DNA of 64,000 nt from Rhizobium johnstonii 3841 (GCF_000009265.1 NC_008380.1:1989501-2053500); one strand, 5' to 3'; positions 27,478-37,177 are shown, counted from the first letter of the stretch. Notes: generated by a model from the letters alone, not told the origin. Translations and numbers: made by a program.

Positions 27478-28710
27478 CTACTGGGTCAACGGCTTCGACT
27501 TTCGATCGCTTTCGAGGTCTTCTCCCACCTCCCTGCCGGACGGCCGCCGCGTCCTCACAGGCTGTTCGACGATCGTCAGCGGGGCGGCGACGGCCGCGCC
27601 CGCGACCGTGCCCACCGTGCGCGCCGTCCCGCCCACGACTGCGGCGACGCCTTGACCGAGAGAGACGTTGGAATCCGTCAGCGTCTGCCCGGTCATCAGC
27701 CTCTGCCCGATGAGCTGGACGATCTCCGGGCTCTCAGCGAACTTGCCGTGGTGCAGGCTGTCTTCGGTCTTGACCTTCGTAAGATCGATGGCCGTGATTC
27801 CGGCTTTCTCCAGCCGCGAGCGATATGGCTCCTTCGACGGATCGATTGCGCCGAGACGCGACACGTTGCCGGTGATGAAGCTCGACGCTGCGAGCGCCCT
27901 GTCGTCCTGGGAGACGAAGATCGTGAACTGCGGTTTCGGATCGCCCAACTCGACGAACTGCTTAGCGAACACCTGGATGTCGATGTCGGGCGAGGCGAGG
28001 ATAACGTTGTGTATCTTGGCGTTGACATGGCCGTCGCGGATGCCCATCTGCCGCAGCGATTCCATCGCCAGCCACGTGCCCATGGAATGCGCGAGGATGG
28101 TGATGTCTTTCACTTCAGGATCGGCTGCGAGGACGCGCAGGGATTGTTCGAGCGCCGTGCGCGAATAGTTCGTGCTCTCCTTGTCGTATTCGTATCCGGT
28201 GAGTTGCGCGCGTGACGGCCAGGTGAATAGGATCGGCGTCGCCTGCATGCCGCTGTCGTGGACGATCTGGGCTAGGCGGAAGACCGAGTCCTCGTATGTG
28301 TTGTTGAACCCGTGGATGAAGACGAGCGCATGCCCGCCCTGGATATGCTGGCGGAACCATGCCCGCCCTTCCGGAATGGTGTCGATCTGCTTCACCCGCG
28401 TGACGGCAAAGTCCGTGGCGGGATTGGGCGGCAGCCGCTGCGGCCACTGGACGGTGCCCGCCTCGCGCTTCGGCGGAATGGAAACCGCAACGTCGGTCAT
28501 GGAGGGCTTCGGGCTACGCTCGCCATTGAACAGCGTCCTCGCGTCGCCAGAAGGCTGCCTGGTCGTCGCCACCAGCATGTCCACCTGCGCCGTGCTCGTT
28601 CCTGCCGCCAGCGGAACAGGCTGCATGACGCCGCTCGGGTGCCCACAGCCGGTTAGCGCCGGGAGGAAGCCGATCAAAGCGGCAAGGAGTTTCAGTTGCA
28701 AATGCTTCAT
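27478..28710 (-). CDS. alpha/beta-hydrolase lipoprotein (DUF900 type)
   Basis: A 410-residue protein starts with a lipoprotein signal (LTGC lipobox, near residue 21-24). The hydrolase core has LVFIHGFNNTYEDS for the oxyanion region and the nucleophile elbow AHSMGT (G-x-S-x-G variant). This is the DUF900 group of esterase/lipase-like proteins, found in many rhizobia. The C-terminus has a Gly/Ala-rich hydrophobic stretch and a basic tail. Its ATG directly abuts the stop of the gene upstream (28711), so the two are cotranscribed. It is probably anchored to a membrane facing the periplasm. Substrate unknown. Confidence 0.85.
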   Translation of the reverse strand: MKHLQLKLLAALIGFLPALTGCGHPSGVMQPVPLAAGTSTAQVDMLVATTRQPSGDARTLFNGERSPKPSMTDVAVSIPPKREAGTVQWPQRLPPNPATDFAVTRVKQIDTIPEGRAWFRQHIQGGHALVFIHGFNNTYEDSVFRLAQIVHDSGMQATPILFTWPSRAQLTGYEYDKESTNYSRTALEQSLRVLAADPEVKDITILAHSMGTWLAMESLRQMGIRDGHVNAKIHNVILASPDIDIQVFAKQFVELGDPKPQFTIFVSQDDRALAASSFITGNVSRLGAIDPSKEPYRSRLEKAGITAIDLTKVKTEDSLHHGKFAESPEIVQLIGQRLMTGQTLTDSNVSLGQGVAAVVGGTARTVGTVAGAAVAAPLTIVEQPVRTRRPSGREVGEDLESDRKSKPLTQ

Positions 28711-29691
28711 TTACTGCGCCGCTATGTTCATGGGCTTGGTGATCGACAAGGGCATCGAGATCGTCAGATAGACGACATCTCCCTCGGCGCGGTTTTCGGC
28801 GGCGAACTCGTGGAAATACTTGATGCGGGTCGATATCGGCACTTCGCCCGCTTTGAACGTCCAGCCGATGGTCGCGCCGATGGCCGCGACGCGCCCCTTG
28901 AAGTCGCTGGACGCGCCGGCGCCGCTGTCGCCGCTCACCTGGTCGTAGTAGTACCCAACGAGACCGGCGTCGAACTGCTCGTTGAAGTGCTGGACGGCCG
29001 CCCACTCGACATGGAACTCGTTGCCCGTGCGGTAGTCGGTGGCGGGGTTTTCGGCATTGAACGTCATGCCGACCACCGCCGACAGGTCGAGGCCGATCGT
29101 CGGATCGAGCCAGGTCACGCCGGCCGAAACGTCGGCGCCCCAGTGGTGGAAGGCTATGTTCGATATCTCGCCGTCCTGATAATCACCGATCGGCACATTG
29201 ACCAGAAGGCTGGTCTGCCAATGGAAGTTGCCGGCTTCCCAGCCAAGCAGGGCGCCAAGGACCGGATCGCCGACGGTGAAGACCGGATCGGAGATCGATC
29301 CTGACGCCGTTCCACCTCGTGGTCCCGCCAACGTTACGTCGGCGTCGGTATTCTTCCAGCCGACAGGGACGGTGAGCGACAGTCCGAGGTGACCACCGGC
29401 AACATCCTCCGGAAGGATCCAGAGCACGGTAGGCACCTCGATGACGGCCGAGCCTTCGACGCCGACCGCCAGTCGTCCACCTGATGGCAGCGCCCGTCCG
29501 CCCCCGAGATCGCCCGTGTACATGTAGATGTCGTTCGAGAAGAACACGCCGGGAGGCGGCGTGATCGCACTTGCGGGAAGCTTCGCGCCAAGCAGATAGA
29601 AGCCCGCGCCGCCCTCGGCCGCCAGTGCAAGCGAAGGAAGCAACGTTGTCGCTGCTACTAATGCCAGGCGTCTGCCAAATTCAGAGGTCAT
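28711..29691 (-). CDS. outer-membrane beta-barrel protein, phenol MetA pathway type
   Basis: I chose the ATG at 29691 over the in-frame TTG at 29703. The 326-residue protein has a signal peptide (ALAAEGG) and alternating hydrophobic beta strands rich in Gly and aromatic residues through to the end. LSLTVPVGW, the GDPVLGALLGW region, WQTSLLVNVPIGDY and YFHEFAAENRAEGD are typical of the MetA phenol-degradation (SphA-like) family of putative outer-membrane transporters. The stop touches the start of the lipoprotein hydrolase gene. It may import an aromatic or sulfated compound. Confidence 0.85.
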   Translation of the reverse strand: MTSEFGRRLALVAATTLLPSLALAAEGGAGFYLLGAKLPASAITPPPGVFFSNDIYMYTGDLGGGRALPSGGRLAVGVEGSAVIEVPTVLWILPEDVAGGHLGLSLTVPVGWKNTDADVTLAGPRGGTASGSISDPVFTVGDPVLGALLGWEAGNFHWQTSLLVNVPIGDYQDGEISNIAFHHWGADVSAGVTWLDPTIGLDLSAVVGMTFNAENPATDYRTGNEFHVEWAAVQHFNEQFDAGLVGYYYDQVSGDSGAGASSDFKGRVAAIGATIGWTFKAGEVPISTRIKYFHEFAAENRAEGDVVYLTISMPLSITKPMNIAAQ

Positions 29692-29724
29692 CGAAGTTCT
29701 CAATCTCCAAGATTTCTACGAGGC

Positions 29725-32322
29725 TCAACGTCTGCGGAAATGTCCGCCGCCACCGCCGTGGAAGCCGCCACCGCCGCCGCGGGAGCCGCTAAATTCACGG
29801 CCCCCGCCGCCGCCGATCTGCCGTCCGCCGCCGAACTGTCCGATGTCGCGGCGTCCGTAGCTGCGCGAGAGGTCGCGCTGGTTGCCGAGGTGGCGGGCGA
29901 CGCGGTCGAGGCCGAGATTGTCCGGAGCCTGTTCGCGGACCTGCTGGCGAGGAGCAGCGTTCTGACCGTTCTGCACGCGGTTCTGGACACGGTCCTTGGC
30001 TGCGGGATTTTTCTCCACCCGGTCCTGGATGTTCTGCGCACGCTCGGGAGCATTCTGGCGGATGCGGTCGGCGGCTTCCGCATGCTTGGAAGCAAACTGC
30101 TCGCCGACGTTCTTCAAGCCTTCGGTCGAAGGACGATTGACAGGATCCCAGCCGTCGGGCGTGTGCTTCTGCCATTCGCCGTTCTCGCGGCGATAGACGT
30201 TGCCGTCGTGCCCCGCATAGATGTCGCCACCCTTGCCGCCGGCGATGAAGCCGCGGTCGCCCGAGGAGCTGTGCCAGTGGAGGCCGGCGGCGTTGCCCGT
30301 CGAACCGCCGCTGACGCGGGCGAACTCGCCGCCGTGCTTGACGGCAGCCGTGCCCCACGACCCATAGACGTTGGTGCCGCCGCGCGCCGCGACGGCGTTT
30401 CCGGTACGTGGATTGAACGCGGCGACGAAGCCACGCGAACCCGCCGGGCCGGAGACGGCGCCGCCTCTGACGTAGGTGCCGGTGCGAGGATTGTAGGCCG
30501 CCCCGCCGGCGATGCCACGATAGGGACCGTAGGCGTAGCCGTAGCGGCCGAAGGTGCCGAAGGCAGGATTGTAGAAGGCACCGACGCCGTAGGTGACGGG
30601 CCTGGGATAATAGGGCCAGTAACCGCCCGCCCAGCCGAAGTCCCACCAGGGACGGTAGGCCCATCCGGTTCCCCAGACGAGGGCGTCCCATGCGAGGTAG
30701 ACCCCGAGATACCCCGCGGTATAGCCGTACCAGACGGCGTCAGGCTCCGTGTCGTAGACCCTGACATAGGTGACGTTGTAGACGGGAGAGGAGGCCGGGA
30801 TTTTGTAGACTTCGTCCGGAACGGCTTTCGCCACTTCAAAGGGTCCGATCGGCGTGTCGCCGACGAACCAGACCCCATCCTTCAGCACGAAGTACTTCTC
30901 GCCGACCTTGATCACCTGTTCGTTCGAGTTCACCGCATAGGAGAGACTGGTGCCGTCGATTGTCTCGAACTTCGGATCGCCGCTGTAGGCGACGTCGACC
31001 TTGACGGTTCCGTCGGTCGCGACGCGGGCCATCTGAGGGATGCTCGCCTTCAGGCGCGCCTCGGCGCTTTCCGACGTTCCCGGCACCGACGCCCGAACCG
31101 CGTAGTAGGGCGCATCCTGCGGAATGTTCTGGAAGTCGGCAGGCAGGTTCGGCGTCGCAAACGTCCAGGGCCCGTCGAGCGACGGCGCCGAGAACCAGCG
31201 ACCCGAAAGCAGCACGTACCATGTCGTGTCGAACGGGCGATAGAAGACGTCGCTGGTCGTGTTCGAGGCCCATTCCAGTCCCGTGCCGGGCACCTTCTGC
31301 AGTGCGGGCTTTCCTTCGAACAAGAGGAGTTCGGCCGGCACGTCCGAATAGAAGACCCTGGGGACGCCGCTTTCACCGAACTGCATCGCGGGCAGGGCGG
31401 CCTTCACGTCCTTCCAGGCGTCGTCGTCGGGCAGGCTGGATATCTCGGGTGGCAGCGCATCTGATTCCGTCCATTCGCTGTCAAGGCTCGACGCCGTCAG
31501 CCAGTTCTTCTCGCTCCTGAGATAAAATGCCTTGTCGGCATCGGTCTGGAAAATGTCCCAGTTGGTGTTGACGACGAAGGAGAGGCCCTGCACGCCCTTG
31601 ACCGGAGAGAGAACCGCCTTGCCGTCGGTCTGCACGAGAATGGCGGAGGTTTCACTCGTGAAGATCGGCGGAGGATCAGCCTTGAGCCCCGAGATATCGT
31701 TCAGCCGCTTGTAATCGGCGAGGCTCGCCGCAAGGCGGTCCTGCGAGACCATTATGGGATCCGTCGGCATGATCCTGCCAACGCCGAGCGCCAGTTTCGA
31801 AAGCTGCTCCTTGTCAAGCGTCGAGAAGTACACCGCGGTCGTCTGGAAGTCTGTCAGAGCAATGTTGTCGGTCTCGTCATCGGCAACTGTCTTCGCTGTG
31901 ACGCCGATCACGCCATAGACCGGCTGCGAGTCCTTCGAGAGCTTCAGTTCCGCTGCGATCAGCGCGTCGAGCTTGGTGAAGTTCGGCCAGTCGATCACCT
32001 GCGGCTGAAATAGAGTGAGCGTCGCCCCGCTATCCGCCGTGAACGTCTTCGGCCAGGTCGGGGTTTCGGCTGAAACCTGGCTGAGATAGCGCCCGCTGAC
32101 GAAGCCGTTTTCGCCCCCGAAATCAACCGCGCACCATGCGCCGCTCGCGTCGCATTCCTTGAGGTCGACCTGCGCGCCTTCCGGAACGTTTCCGACCGCC
32201 GCGAACCCCGTGCCCGGTCCCGAACGCAGATTGACGGCCGCGGTCATGACCGCGGGATCGGCCAGTACGTTGCCTGCGAGAAAGGTGGAAGCGACTGAGA
32301 GGACAAGCAGCTTGCGCATCAT
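29725..32322 (-). CDS. large exported protein with SH3 domain and Gly-rich tail
   Basis: This 865-residue protein has a signal peptide (NVLADP), a bacterial SH3 domain (about 25-85, with VNLRSGPGTGFAAVGNVPEG and WCAVDF), and a long middle region of repeated beta units with Trp motifs (WDIFQTDADKAFYLRSEKNWL, then VFYRPFDTTWYVLLSGRWF and YFVLKDGVWFV). After about residue 560 it becomes aromatic-rich (WAYRPWWDFGWAGGYWPYYP), then low-complexity, ending in Gly/Arg repeats. SH3 domains of this type bind peptidoglycan. A palindromic box lies 76 bp upstream. Large proteins of this make-up occur next to sulfatase and DUF1254 genes in other alphaproteobacteria as far as I recall; function unknown. Confidence 0.8.
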   Translation of the reverse strand: MMRKLLVLSVASTFLAGNVLADPAVMTAAVNLRSGPGTGFAAVGNVPEGAQVDLKECDASGAWCAVDFGGENGFVSGRYLSQVSAETPTWPKTFTADSGATLTLFQPQVIDWPNFTKLDALIAAELKLSKDSQPVYGVIGVTAKTVADDETDNIALTDFQTTAVYFSTLDKEQLSKLALGVGRIMPTDPIMVSQDRLAASLADYKRLNDISGLKADPPPIFTSETSAILVQTDGKAVLSPVKGVQGLSFVVNTNWDIFQTDADKAFYLRSEKNWLTASSLDSEWTESDALPPEISSLPDDDAWKDVKAALPAMQFGESGVPRVFYSDVPAELLLFEGKPALQKVPGTGLEWASNTTSDVFYRPFDTTWYVLLSGRWFSAPSLDGPWTFATPNLPADFQNIPQDAPYYAVRASVPGTSESAEARLKASIPQMARVATDGTVKVDVAYSGDPKFETIDGTSLSYAVNSNEQVIKVGEKYFVLKDGVWFVGDTPIGPFEVAKAVPDEVYKIPASSPVYNVTYVRVYDTEPDAVWYGYTAGYLGVYLAWDALVWGTGWAYRPWWDFGWAGGYWPYYPRPVTYGVGAFYNPAFGTFGRYGYAYGPYRGIAGGAAYNPRTGTYVRGGAVSGPAGSRGFVAAFNPRTGNAVAARGGTNVYGSWGTAAVKHGGEFARVSGGSTGNAAGLHWHSSSGDRGFIAGGKGGDIYAGHDGNVYRRENGEWQKHTPDGWDPVNRPSTEGLKNVGEQFASKHAEAADRIRQNAPERAQNIQDRVEKNPAAKDRVQNRVQNGQNAAPRQQVREQAPDNLGLDRVARHLGNQRDLSRSYGRRDIGQFGGGRQIGGGGGREFSGSRGGGGGFHGGGGGHFRRR

Positions 32323-32397
32323 GGCGGCCCTTCGACGTCATCGCCCGCGATCTGCGGACCGGTCGAAGGAATGCCATCGGAGCCTTTCGGACAAGAA

Positions 32398-32410
32398 TGT
32401 TACTGTTACA
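32398..32410. promoter_or_regulatory. palindromic box TGTTACTGTTACA upstream of the SH3-domain gene
   Basis: The box lies 76 bp upstream of the SH3 gene start and overlaps the stop codon of the TPR gene (32406-32408), just as the box at 19340 overlaps the batD stop. It matches the island consensus on both halves. Confidence 0.75.
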
Positions 32411-34127
32411 TTGCACCGTTGCTGGCGAGTTCCGGCATTTTCAGGCCGGCTTCCAGAATGCCTGCGCGCAGCGCGTCTCTGAGATTGCTGTCGTAGCGCG
32501 CTCCGGAGAACATTGCTGTGACCGTCCGCTCGAGATCGGGATGCTGCAAACGGGCTGCGGCTATCTCCTGCTGCGTCACCGGCCGGTCGCCGAGGCGAGC
32601 GATCGCGGCAAGCTTCAAAACCGTCGTCGGCGCGTCCGGTGCCGGAACCTGCCGTGCGAGGAACACGGCTTGCGCGTAACGTTCCTGGCGATAGTCGTTG
32701 AGGATCATGACGAAGCTTGCATCGCGTATGGGCTGCCCGGCGATCTCCGTCGCCTGTCTGGCAAGCTGCACGCCCTCGTCCCAGTGTCCTGTGAGGAACA
32801 CGACCATGGAAAGCTTGGCGAGCAGGTCAGCGTTTTCAGGGTTTAGCGCGACGCCACGGCGGCCGGCCGCTATCGAGATCTCGTTCTGTCCGAGCTGATA
32901 CTGCACGCCTAATTGCGCCAGCGCCGCTCTTGGCGAGGAAGGCGAGAGGGTGGCTGCCCGGTTGGCCAGTTCCAGGCCACGGCCGAAATAGCTGTCGTCG
33001 CCGGTCGCGCGGCCGATCCAGACATAGACGCGCGCAAGCGTGGCCATTGCGTCGGCATCCGTGGGATCCGAGGCGATCGTGGCCGCCAGGCACGAGCGGG
33101 CGGCCTCCAGGCCGGCGGCGTCGCGTTGCTCGACTGCGAACTCGCCTCGGAGGACACACACGTTGCCGATCGTTGATGAGGGCAGGTTGCGCCTAAGCTC
33201 GATCGTATTGATGATTCCGGCCGGTCTTGCCAGCCTTCGGGAGACTGCGAAGACCAGGTCGCGCATCGCCTCCTCGCGTGATCCTGCTGCGACCGGACGT
33301 CGCTCCTCGTCGGTCCAGACGGCCTCGCCATTGGCGGCGTCGGAAACCTGCCACCACAGTGAGACCGAACTTTCATTCTCGGCGTAACGCATGTTGATTT
33401 CGTAGAGACTCTGCTCCATCGCATCGCTAGGCACTCTCGAGCCGGAGGCACCGGACTTCAGACGGACGGTGCCAAAACGTGCGAGCGACACGGCGAGGTC
33501 TTCCATGACCGCTTCGCCGGCCGCCTTGTCGTTTTGCGAGGCGTTTATCGACAGCGCGACGAAGGGCTTCTGCGTGTTCAGATGCGCCGCGCTGGCGGCT
33601 AAATATGCAAGGCTCCCCGTCAAGCTGACGGCGGCGAGGGCTGCTCCTCCCATGATGGCGTGACGCCAGTTTCTGCCCTCGGGCCGCGAAGCAGCTTGAG
33701 TCGGCTCCTCCGTCGGCAGGCCGACGTCCTCAAGTTCGCCGTCCTCCTCGGGGCAGGGCGGGTTATCGCGTTCGACGAACACGGGGACGTAGCGCCCGCG
33801 CGGGATGTCGAGGCGGGCACCCGGCTCGTCGGCAAGCTGCGCGTAGTATTTTTGAAGGGATTCCCGCAGACGGGTGGCCTCGATGCGGACGATCGGATCC
33901 GAGGAGGGATCGAATGAAGCTGGCCGTTTGAAGACGTCGATCGCTATCGAATAGGCCTTGATGGTGTCGCTCCGGCCTTCGAACCGGGCGTCGACGATGT
34001 ACCGCAAGAAAGCTCGGTGGCGGTCGGATACGTGAAGCCGTGGATCGGCCAGCAGCCGCTCCGCTTCCGAACGCGCCTCCTCCTCGGAAACTGCGCATGC
34101 CCCACTGCTCACGCCGTTCGCTGCCAT
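32406..34127 (-). CDS. TPR protein with conserved N-terminal module, candidate regulator of the island
   Basis: I chose the ATG at 34127 (AGGTG upstream); a TTG at 34193 would add 22 residues. The 573-residue protein starts with FLRYIVDARFEGRSDTIKAY and continues SFDPSSDPIVRIEATRLRESLQKYY, then IPRGRYVPVF. This module is common in alphaproteobacterial proteins called adenylate cyclase or TPR proteins and resembles a sensor or DNA-binding head. A membrane helix follows (about 157-177), then a TolB/FlgO-like region and TPR repeats. It has no cyclase motif. It is the only regulator-like gene in the island, so I suggest it recognises TGTWACNGTWACA, but nothing in the sequence proves DNA binding. 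Confidence 0.7.
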   Translation of the reverse strand: MAANGVSSGACAVSEEEARSEAERLLADPRLHVSDRHRAFLRYIVDARFEGRSDTIKAYSIAIDVFKRPASFDPSSDPIVRIEATRLRESLQKYYAQLADEPGARLDIPRGRYVPVFVERDNPPCPEEDGELEDVGLPTEEPTQAASRPEGRNWRHAIMGGAALAAVSLTGSLAYLAASAAHLNTQKPFVALSINASQNDKAAGEAVMEDLAVSLARFGTVRLKSGASGSRVPSDAMEQSLYEINMRYAENESSVSLWWQVSDAANGEAVWTDEERRPVAAGSREEAMRDLVFAVSRRLARPAGIINTIELRRNLPSSTIGNVCVLRGEFAVEQRDAAGLEAARSCLAATIASDPTDADAMATLARVYVWIGRATGDDSYFGRGLELANRAATLSPSSPRAALAQLGVQYQLGQNEISIAAGRRGVALNPENADLLAKLSMVVFLTGHWDEGVQLARQATEIAGQPIRDASFVMILNDYRQERYAQAVFLARQVPAPDAPTTVLKLAAIARLGDRPVTQQEIAAARLQHPDLERTVTAMFSGARYDSNLRDALRAGILEAGLKMPELASNGAM

Positions 34128-34218
34128 TCCGCACCTCGCGCCCGTCCGTCCATAAGCAGTGGAGAATGTATGCTGGCGTATTTCCTGTTGCAACCATAAA
34201 GCGGCAAATGCGGAGAAT

Positions 34219-34551
34219 TTAAAATCGTGATCGCGCTGTCCGTGTGCGGCATCGAGCTACCACGTCCGATTCCAAGGCCCGACACAAGTTGCGGTACTCG
34301 TCGATCAGTTCGTCCTCGCCGTCTCTCGGGGACGTCAGGAGACGGTCAAGCGTGGCCGTCGCGTCCTCGTAGGCCTCGCATAGAGCCTCGAACGAAGCGT
34401 CGTTTGGCCAGAGAAGTTGAAGCTCGCCACGCAGAGACGGAAGTCTCAGCATCAGCTTCAGCAATCCGCGATGGGCTGCATCTCTGGGAGTGTCCATGGC
34501 GAGCAGGCGATCCTTTCGAGCAGGAGGCGTGCGAGGAGCGCGGATACGCAT
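34219..34551 (-). CDS. small helical hypothetical protein
   Basis: The ATG at 34551 gives 110 residues; another ATG at 34497 would give 92. The part from MDTPRDAAHR on has balanced composition with LMLRLPSLRGELQLLW and LIDEYRNLCRALESDVV, two likely helices, and looks like a real conserved protein. The earlier part is Pro/Arg-rich, so the shorter form may be the true one. It has a palindromic box 39 bp upstream of the longer start and is divergent from the beta-barrel gene at 34703. Function unknown. Confidence 0.6.
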   Translation of the reverse strand: MRIRAPRTPPARKDRLLAMDTPRDAAHRGLLKLMLRLPSLRGELQLLWPNDASFEALCEAYEDATATLDRLLTSPRDGEDELIDEYRNLCRALESDVVARCRTRTARSRF

Positions 34552-34589
34552 CGGCCATTCTCGCCTGGGCCAATCGAAAAAAGCGAGAT

Positions 34590-34644
34590 TGTTACAGTTA
34601 CATTCGATGTCGCCGGGACGGGGCATCGCCTTGTTACTGTAACA
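34590..34644. promoter_or_regulatory. pair of palindromic boxes in a divergent promoter
   Basis: TGTTACAGTTACA (34590-34602) and TGTTACTGTAACA (34632-34644) are centred 42 bp, about four helical turns, apart. They sit between the small gene on the minus strand and the beta-barrel gene on the plus strand. Same-face spacing suggests cooperative binding of a dimeric regulator. Confidence 0.8.
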
Positions 34645-34702
34645 ATCTGTGCACCCGAAACCTTTCGTGCTGGATTGCCTTCACCGAAACGGGAGATCCT
34701 TC

Positions 34703-35500
34703 GTGCAATTGAATTTCACTCGAATCCTGGCAGTCCTGATGCTGGCGGTCGCCGCACCCGCGGTCGCGCAGGAGGCGCATGACACAGTCAACGAGGCGAA
34801 CAACCCACTGACCCCGAAGATCACCATCAACTTCCATGACTACTACATCCCAAGCTTCATCGACACGCCCGGAGATCCGGAGGCGAACCAGTTCCTGCTC
34901 AGGGGCCTCATTCCGTCGGACATGTTCGGACTGCCGCAGCTTTTTCGCTTTACACTCCCGATCGCGACATCCCCCGATGTTCCAAGCGGATATGTCACGG
35001 GGCTCGGTGACCTCACCCTGATGGATCTCTTCATCCTGCCGAAGCAGGGCGACGTCACTCTCGGAATTGGGCCGTTGCTGGTCGTGCCGACGGCGACCGA
35101 CGAATCCCTTGGAAGCGGCAAGTGGCAGATCGGCGCGGCCGGCGTCGTCGTCGCTCCGCAAAGCTGGGGTCTGCTCGGGGGTCTCGTTACCTATCAGACT
35201 TCGTTCGCGGGCGTCGAGGACCGCGAGGACGTCAACCTGCTGACCGTCCAGCCGATCCTCAATATAAACCTGTCGGACGGCTGGTACCTGCGGTCCTCCG
35301 CGACATGGAACTTCAACCTCGAGAGCGGCAACTCGTACATCCCGGTGGGCGCAGGCGTCGGCAAGGTCTTCCAACTCGACAAGGGCGTGACGATGAACGC
35401 CTTCGTCGAGCCCCAGTACACCGTCTGGCACGACGGAGCCGGTGCGCCGCGCTGGCAGATCTTCGCTGGAGTGAATTTCCAGTTTCCGGTCGGTCGCTGA
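34703..35500 (+). CDS. outer-membrane beta-barrel protein, transporter-like
   Basis: I chose the GTG at 34703, which gives MQLNFTRILAVLMLAVAAPA, a clean signal peptide (AVAQE), and has GGAGAT upstream. The ATG at 34649 would add 18 polar residues. The mature 245-residue protein is a series of amphipathic beta strands, including YVTGLGDLTLMDLFILP, then LGIGPLLVVPTATDESLGSG and WQIFAGVNFQFPVGR at the end, with a terminal pattern typical of outer-membrane barrels. It resembles MetA/SphA-type porins. A palindromic box lies 59 bp upstream. It opens a plus-strand run with the two DUF1254 genes. Confidence 0.82.
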   Translation: MQLNFTRILAVLMLAVAAPAVAQEAHDTVNEANNPLTPKITINFHDYYIPSFIDTPGDPEANQFLLRGLIPSDMFGLPQLFRFTLPIATSPDVPSGYVTGLGDLTLMDLFILPKQGDVTLGIGPLLVVPTATDESLGSGKWQIGAAGVVVAPQSWGLLGGLVTYQTSFAGVEDREDVNLLTVQPILNINLSDGWYLRSSATWNFNLESGNSYIPVGAGVGKVFQLDKGVTMNAFVEPQYTVWHDGAGAPRWQIFAGVNFQFPVGR

Positions 35501-35662
35501 TGGTCGCCGCAGAAAGGTAAGATACGCGAGCGTACGCACATTCTCGCGAGCGATTGGTGTCGCGCACCGTCTAGCGCCGCCATCTTGGAGGACGATTTCC
35601 AGCCGCCGACTTCTTCCTGGCAACCGTCCAGTTGCTGATCAGCAGAAAATCCGGAGAGACAG

Positions 35663-37177
35663 ATGAACCGATATGCCCGAATCCAAGCAGTAGTGATGTC
35701 ATCGTTGCTTTCAGCGGCGACTGCCGCAGCCAATCAGTCGGCACCGCAGTTCAAAGCCGAAGTTCCGGCAAGCATCCAGACGCCGAGCACTGTCCAGACC
35801 CGAATCGGCACGCTCAATTTTGCCGACGGTCTCCCCGATCAGGCTGCAGTGCAGAAGGTATACGACAACATCGACTTTTCGAGGGGCGTCGAAGCGTTCC
35901 TATCAGGAATGCCGGCCGCGTCCGTCTATGCGATGTGCGAGGGGCTCGCTGACGCGGGCGCCGTGAAGAACAAGGGCATTGGCATCACGGAGAACCTCCT
36001 GGACGCGCGCTCGTTGTTTCTGACCGCCAACACCACCACCGTTTACGTTTTCTTCTGCGTAGATCTGTCGAACGGTCCCGTGGTTGCACAAGTCCCGCCG
36101 GGCGTTCTCGGACCGGTGGACGATGCCTTTTTCCGCTATGTCACGGACGTCGGCATCATCGGCCCCGACAAGGGCAAGGGAGGAAAGTATCTGTTCGTGC
36201 CGCCGGGGTACTCGGGCGGACTGCCCGCGGACGGCTACTTCGTCACGAAGTCTTCGACCAACACGAACCTCGTCCTCTACCGGGCCTTCGTAAAGGACGG
36301 CGACATCGCGGCAGCGGTCAAGGGCGTCAAGGATCATGCCAGAATCTACCCGTTGTCTGAGGCGACGCCCGCGCCGGAAACCACGTTCGTCAACCTCTCT
36401 GGCAAGCAGCTCAACACGATCCATGCCAACGACTTTCACTTCTACGAGGAGCTCTACAACGTCGTTCAGAGCGAGCCCGCCGATGCATTCGATCCAGAGA
36501 TCGTCGGGCTGTTCGCTTCGATCGGCATCAAGAAAGGACAGCAGTTCGCACCCGACGCCCGCATGAAGACGATCCTGACGGACGCCGTTGCAGTCGGCAA
36601 CGCGACCGCCCGCTCGATGGTGTTCGCACCCCGCGAACCCCGCGCGAAGTTCTACCCCGACCGCCAGTGGAACAACGGCTTCATCGGCAACAGCTACCAG
36701 TTCCTGAACGAGGGCGAACGCATGCTTGACGCCCGTACGATGTTCCATTACGCGGCGACCGGGATCACTCCGGCGATGGCGGACGCGAAACCGGGGACCG
36801 GCTCGGCCTACGCATTCGCCGTCAGGGACGGGGCCGGGGAGTATCTCGACGGAGGCAAGACCTACAAGATCACTTTGCCGTCGCCGATACCGGCCGGGCA
36901 GTTCTGGTCGTTCACGGTGTACGACAACCAGACGCGCTCGATGCTGGAGACAGACCAGAAGCTCGCGGGCATCGACAGCAATCAGCCGGACATCAAGAAG
37001 AACGAGGACGGGTCGGTGACGATCTGGTTCTCTCCCAACGCCCCCGAAGGCCATCAGACGAACTGGGTGCAGACCATGCCCGGCAAGGGATGGAACACGA
37101 TCCTGCGGCTCTACGCGCCGTTGGAACCGTGGTTCGACAAAAGCTGGAAGCCCGGAGACTTTGAAAAGGTTCAGTAG
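35663..37177 (+). CDS. DUF1254/DUF1214 protein, secreted
   Basis: The 504-residue protein has a signal peptide (ATAAANQ) and the two-domain layout of the DUF1254/DUF1214 family. DUF1254 covers about 60-180 (ENLLDARSLFLTANTTTVYV). DUF1214 follows at about 350-490 (SAYAFAVRDGAGEYLDGGKT, then FWSFTVYDNQTRSMLE). The ribosome site is good (GGAGAGACAG). These proteins have no proven reaction that I know. The pair of family members here may have arisen by duplication, although the second is shorter. It follows the beta-barrel gene after 160 bp. Confidence 0.9.
   Translation: MNRYARIQAVVMSSLLSAATAAANQSAPQFKAEVPASIQTPSTVQTRIGTLNFADGLPDQAAVQKVYDNIDFSRGVEAFLSGMPAASVYAMCEGLADAGAVKNKGIGITENLLDARSLFLTANTTTVYVFFCVDLSNGPVVAQVPPGVLGPVDDAFFRYVTDVGIIGPDKGKGGKYLFVPPGYSGGLPADGYFVTKSSTNTNLVLYRAFVKDGDIAAAVKGVKDHARIYPLSEATPAPETTFVNLSGKQLNTIHANDFHFYEELYNVVQSEPADAFDPEIVGLFASIGIKKGQQFAPDARMKTILTDAVAVGNATARSMVFAPREPRAKFYPDRQWNNGFIGNSYQFLNEGERMLDARTMFHYAATGITPAMADAKPGTGSAYAFAVRDGAGEYLDGGKTYKITLPSPIPAGQFWSFTVYDNQTRSMLETDQKLAGIDSNQPDIKKNEDGSVTIWFSPNAPEGHQTNWVQTMPGKGWNTILRLYAPLEPWFDKSWKPGDFEKVQ

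Noticed and set aside
29740..31464. 574-codon plus-strand frame rich in Ala, Gly and Val
   Set aside because: Antisense to the SH3-domain gene, whose low-complexity Gly-rich code produces it.
34649..34702. ATG at 34649 as start of the beta-barrel gene
   Set aside because: It would place 18 polar residues before the signal peptide. The GTG at 34703 gives a clean signal peptide and has a better ribosome site.
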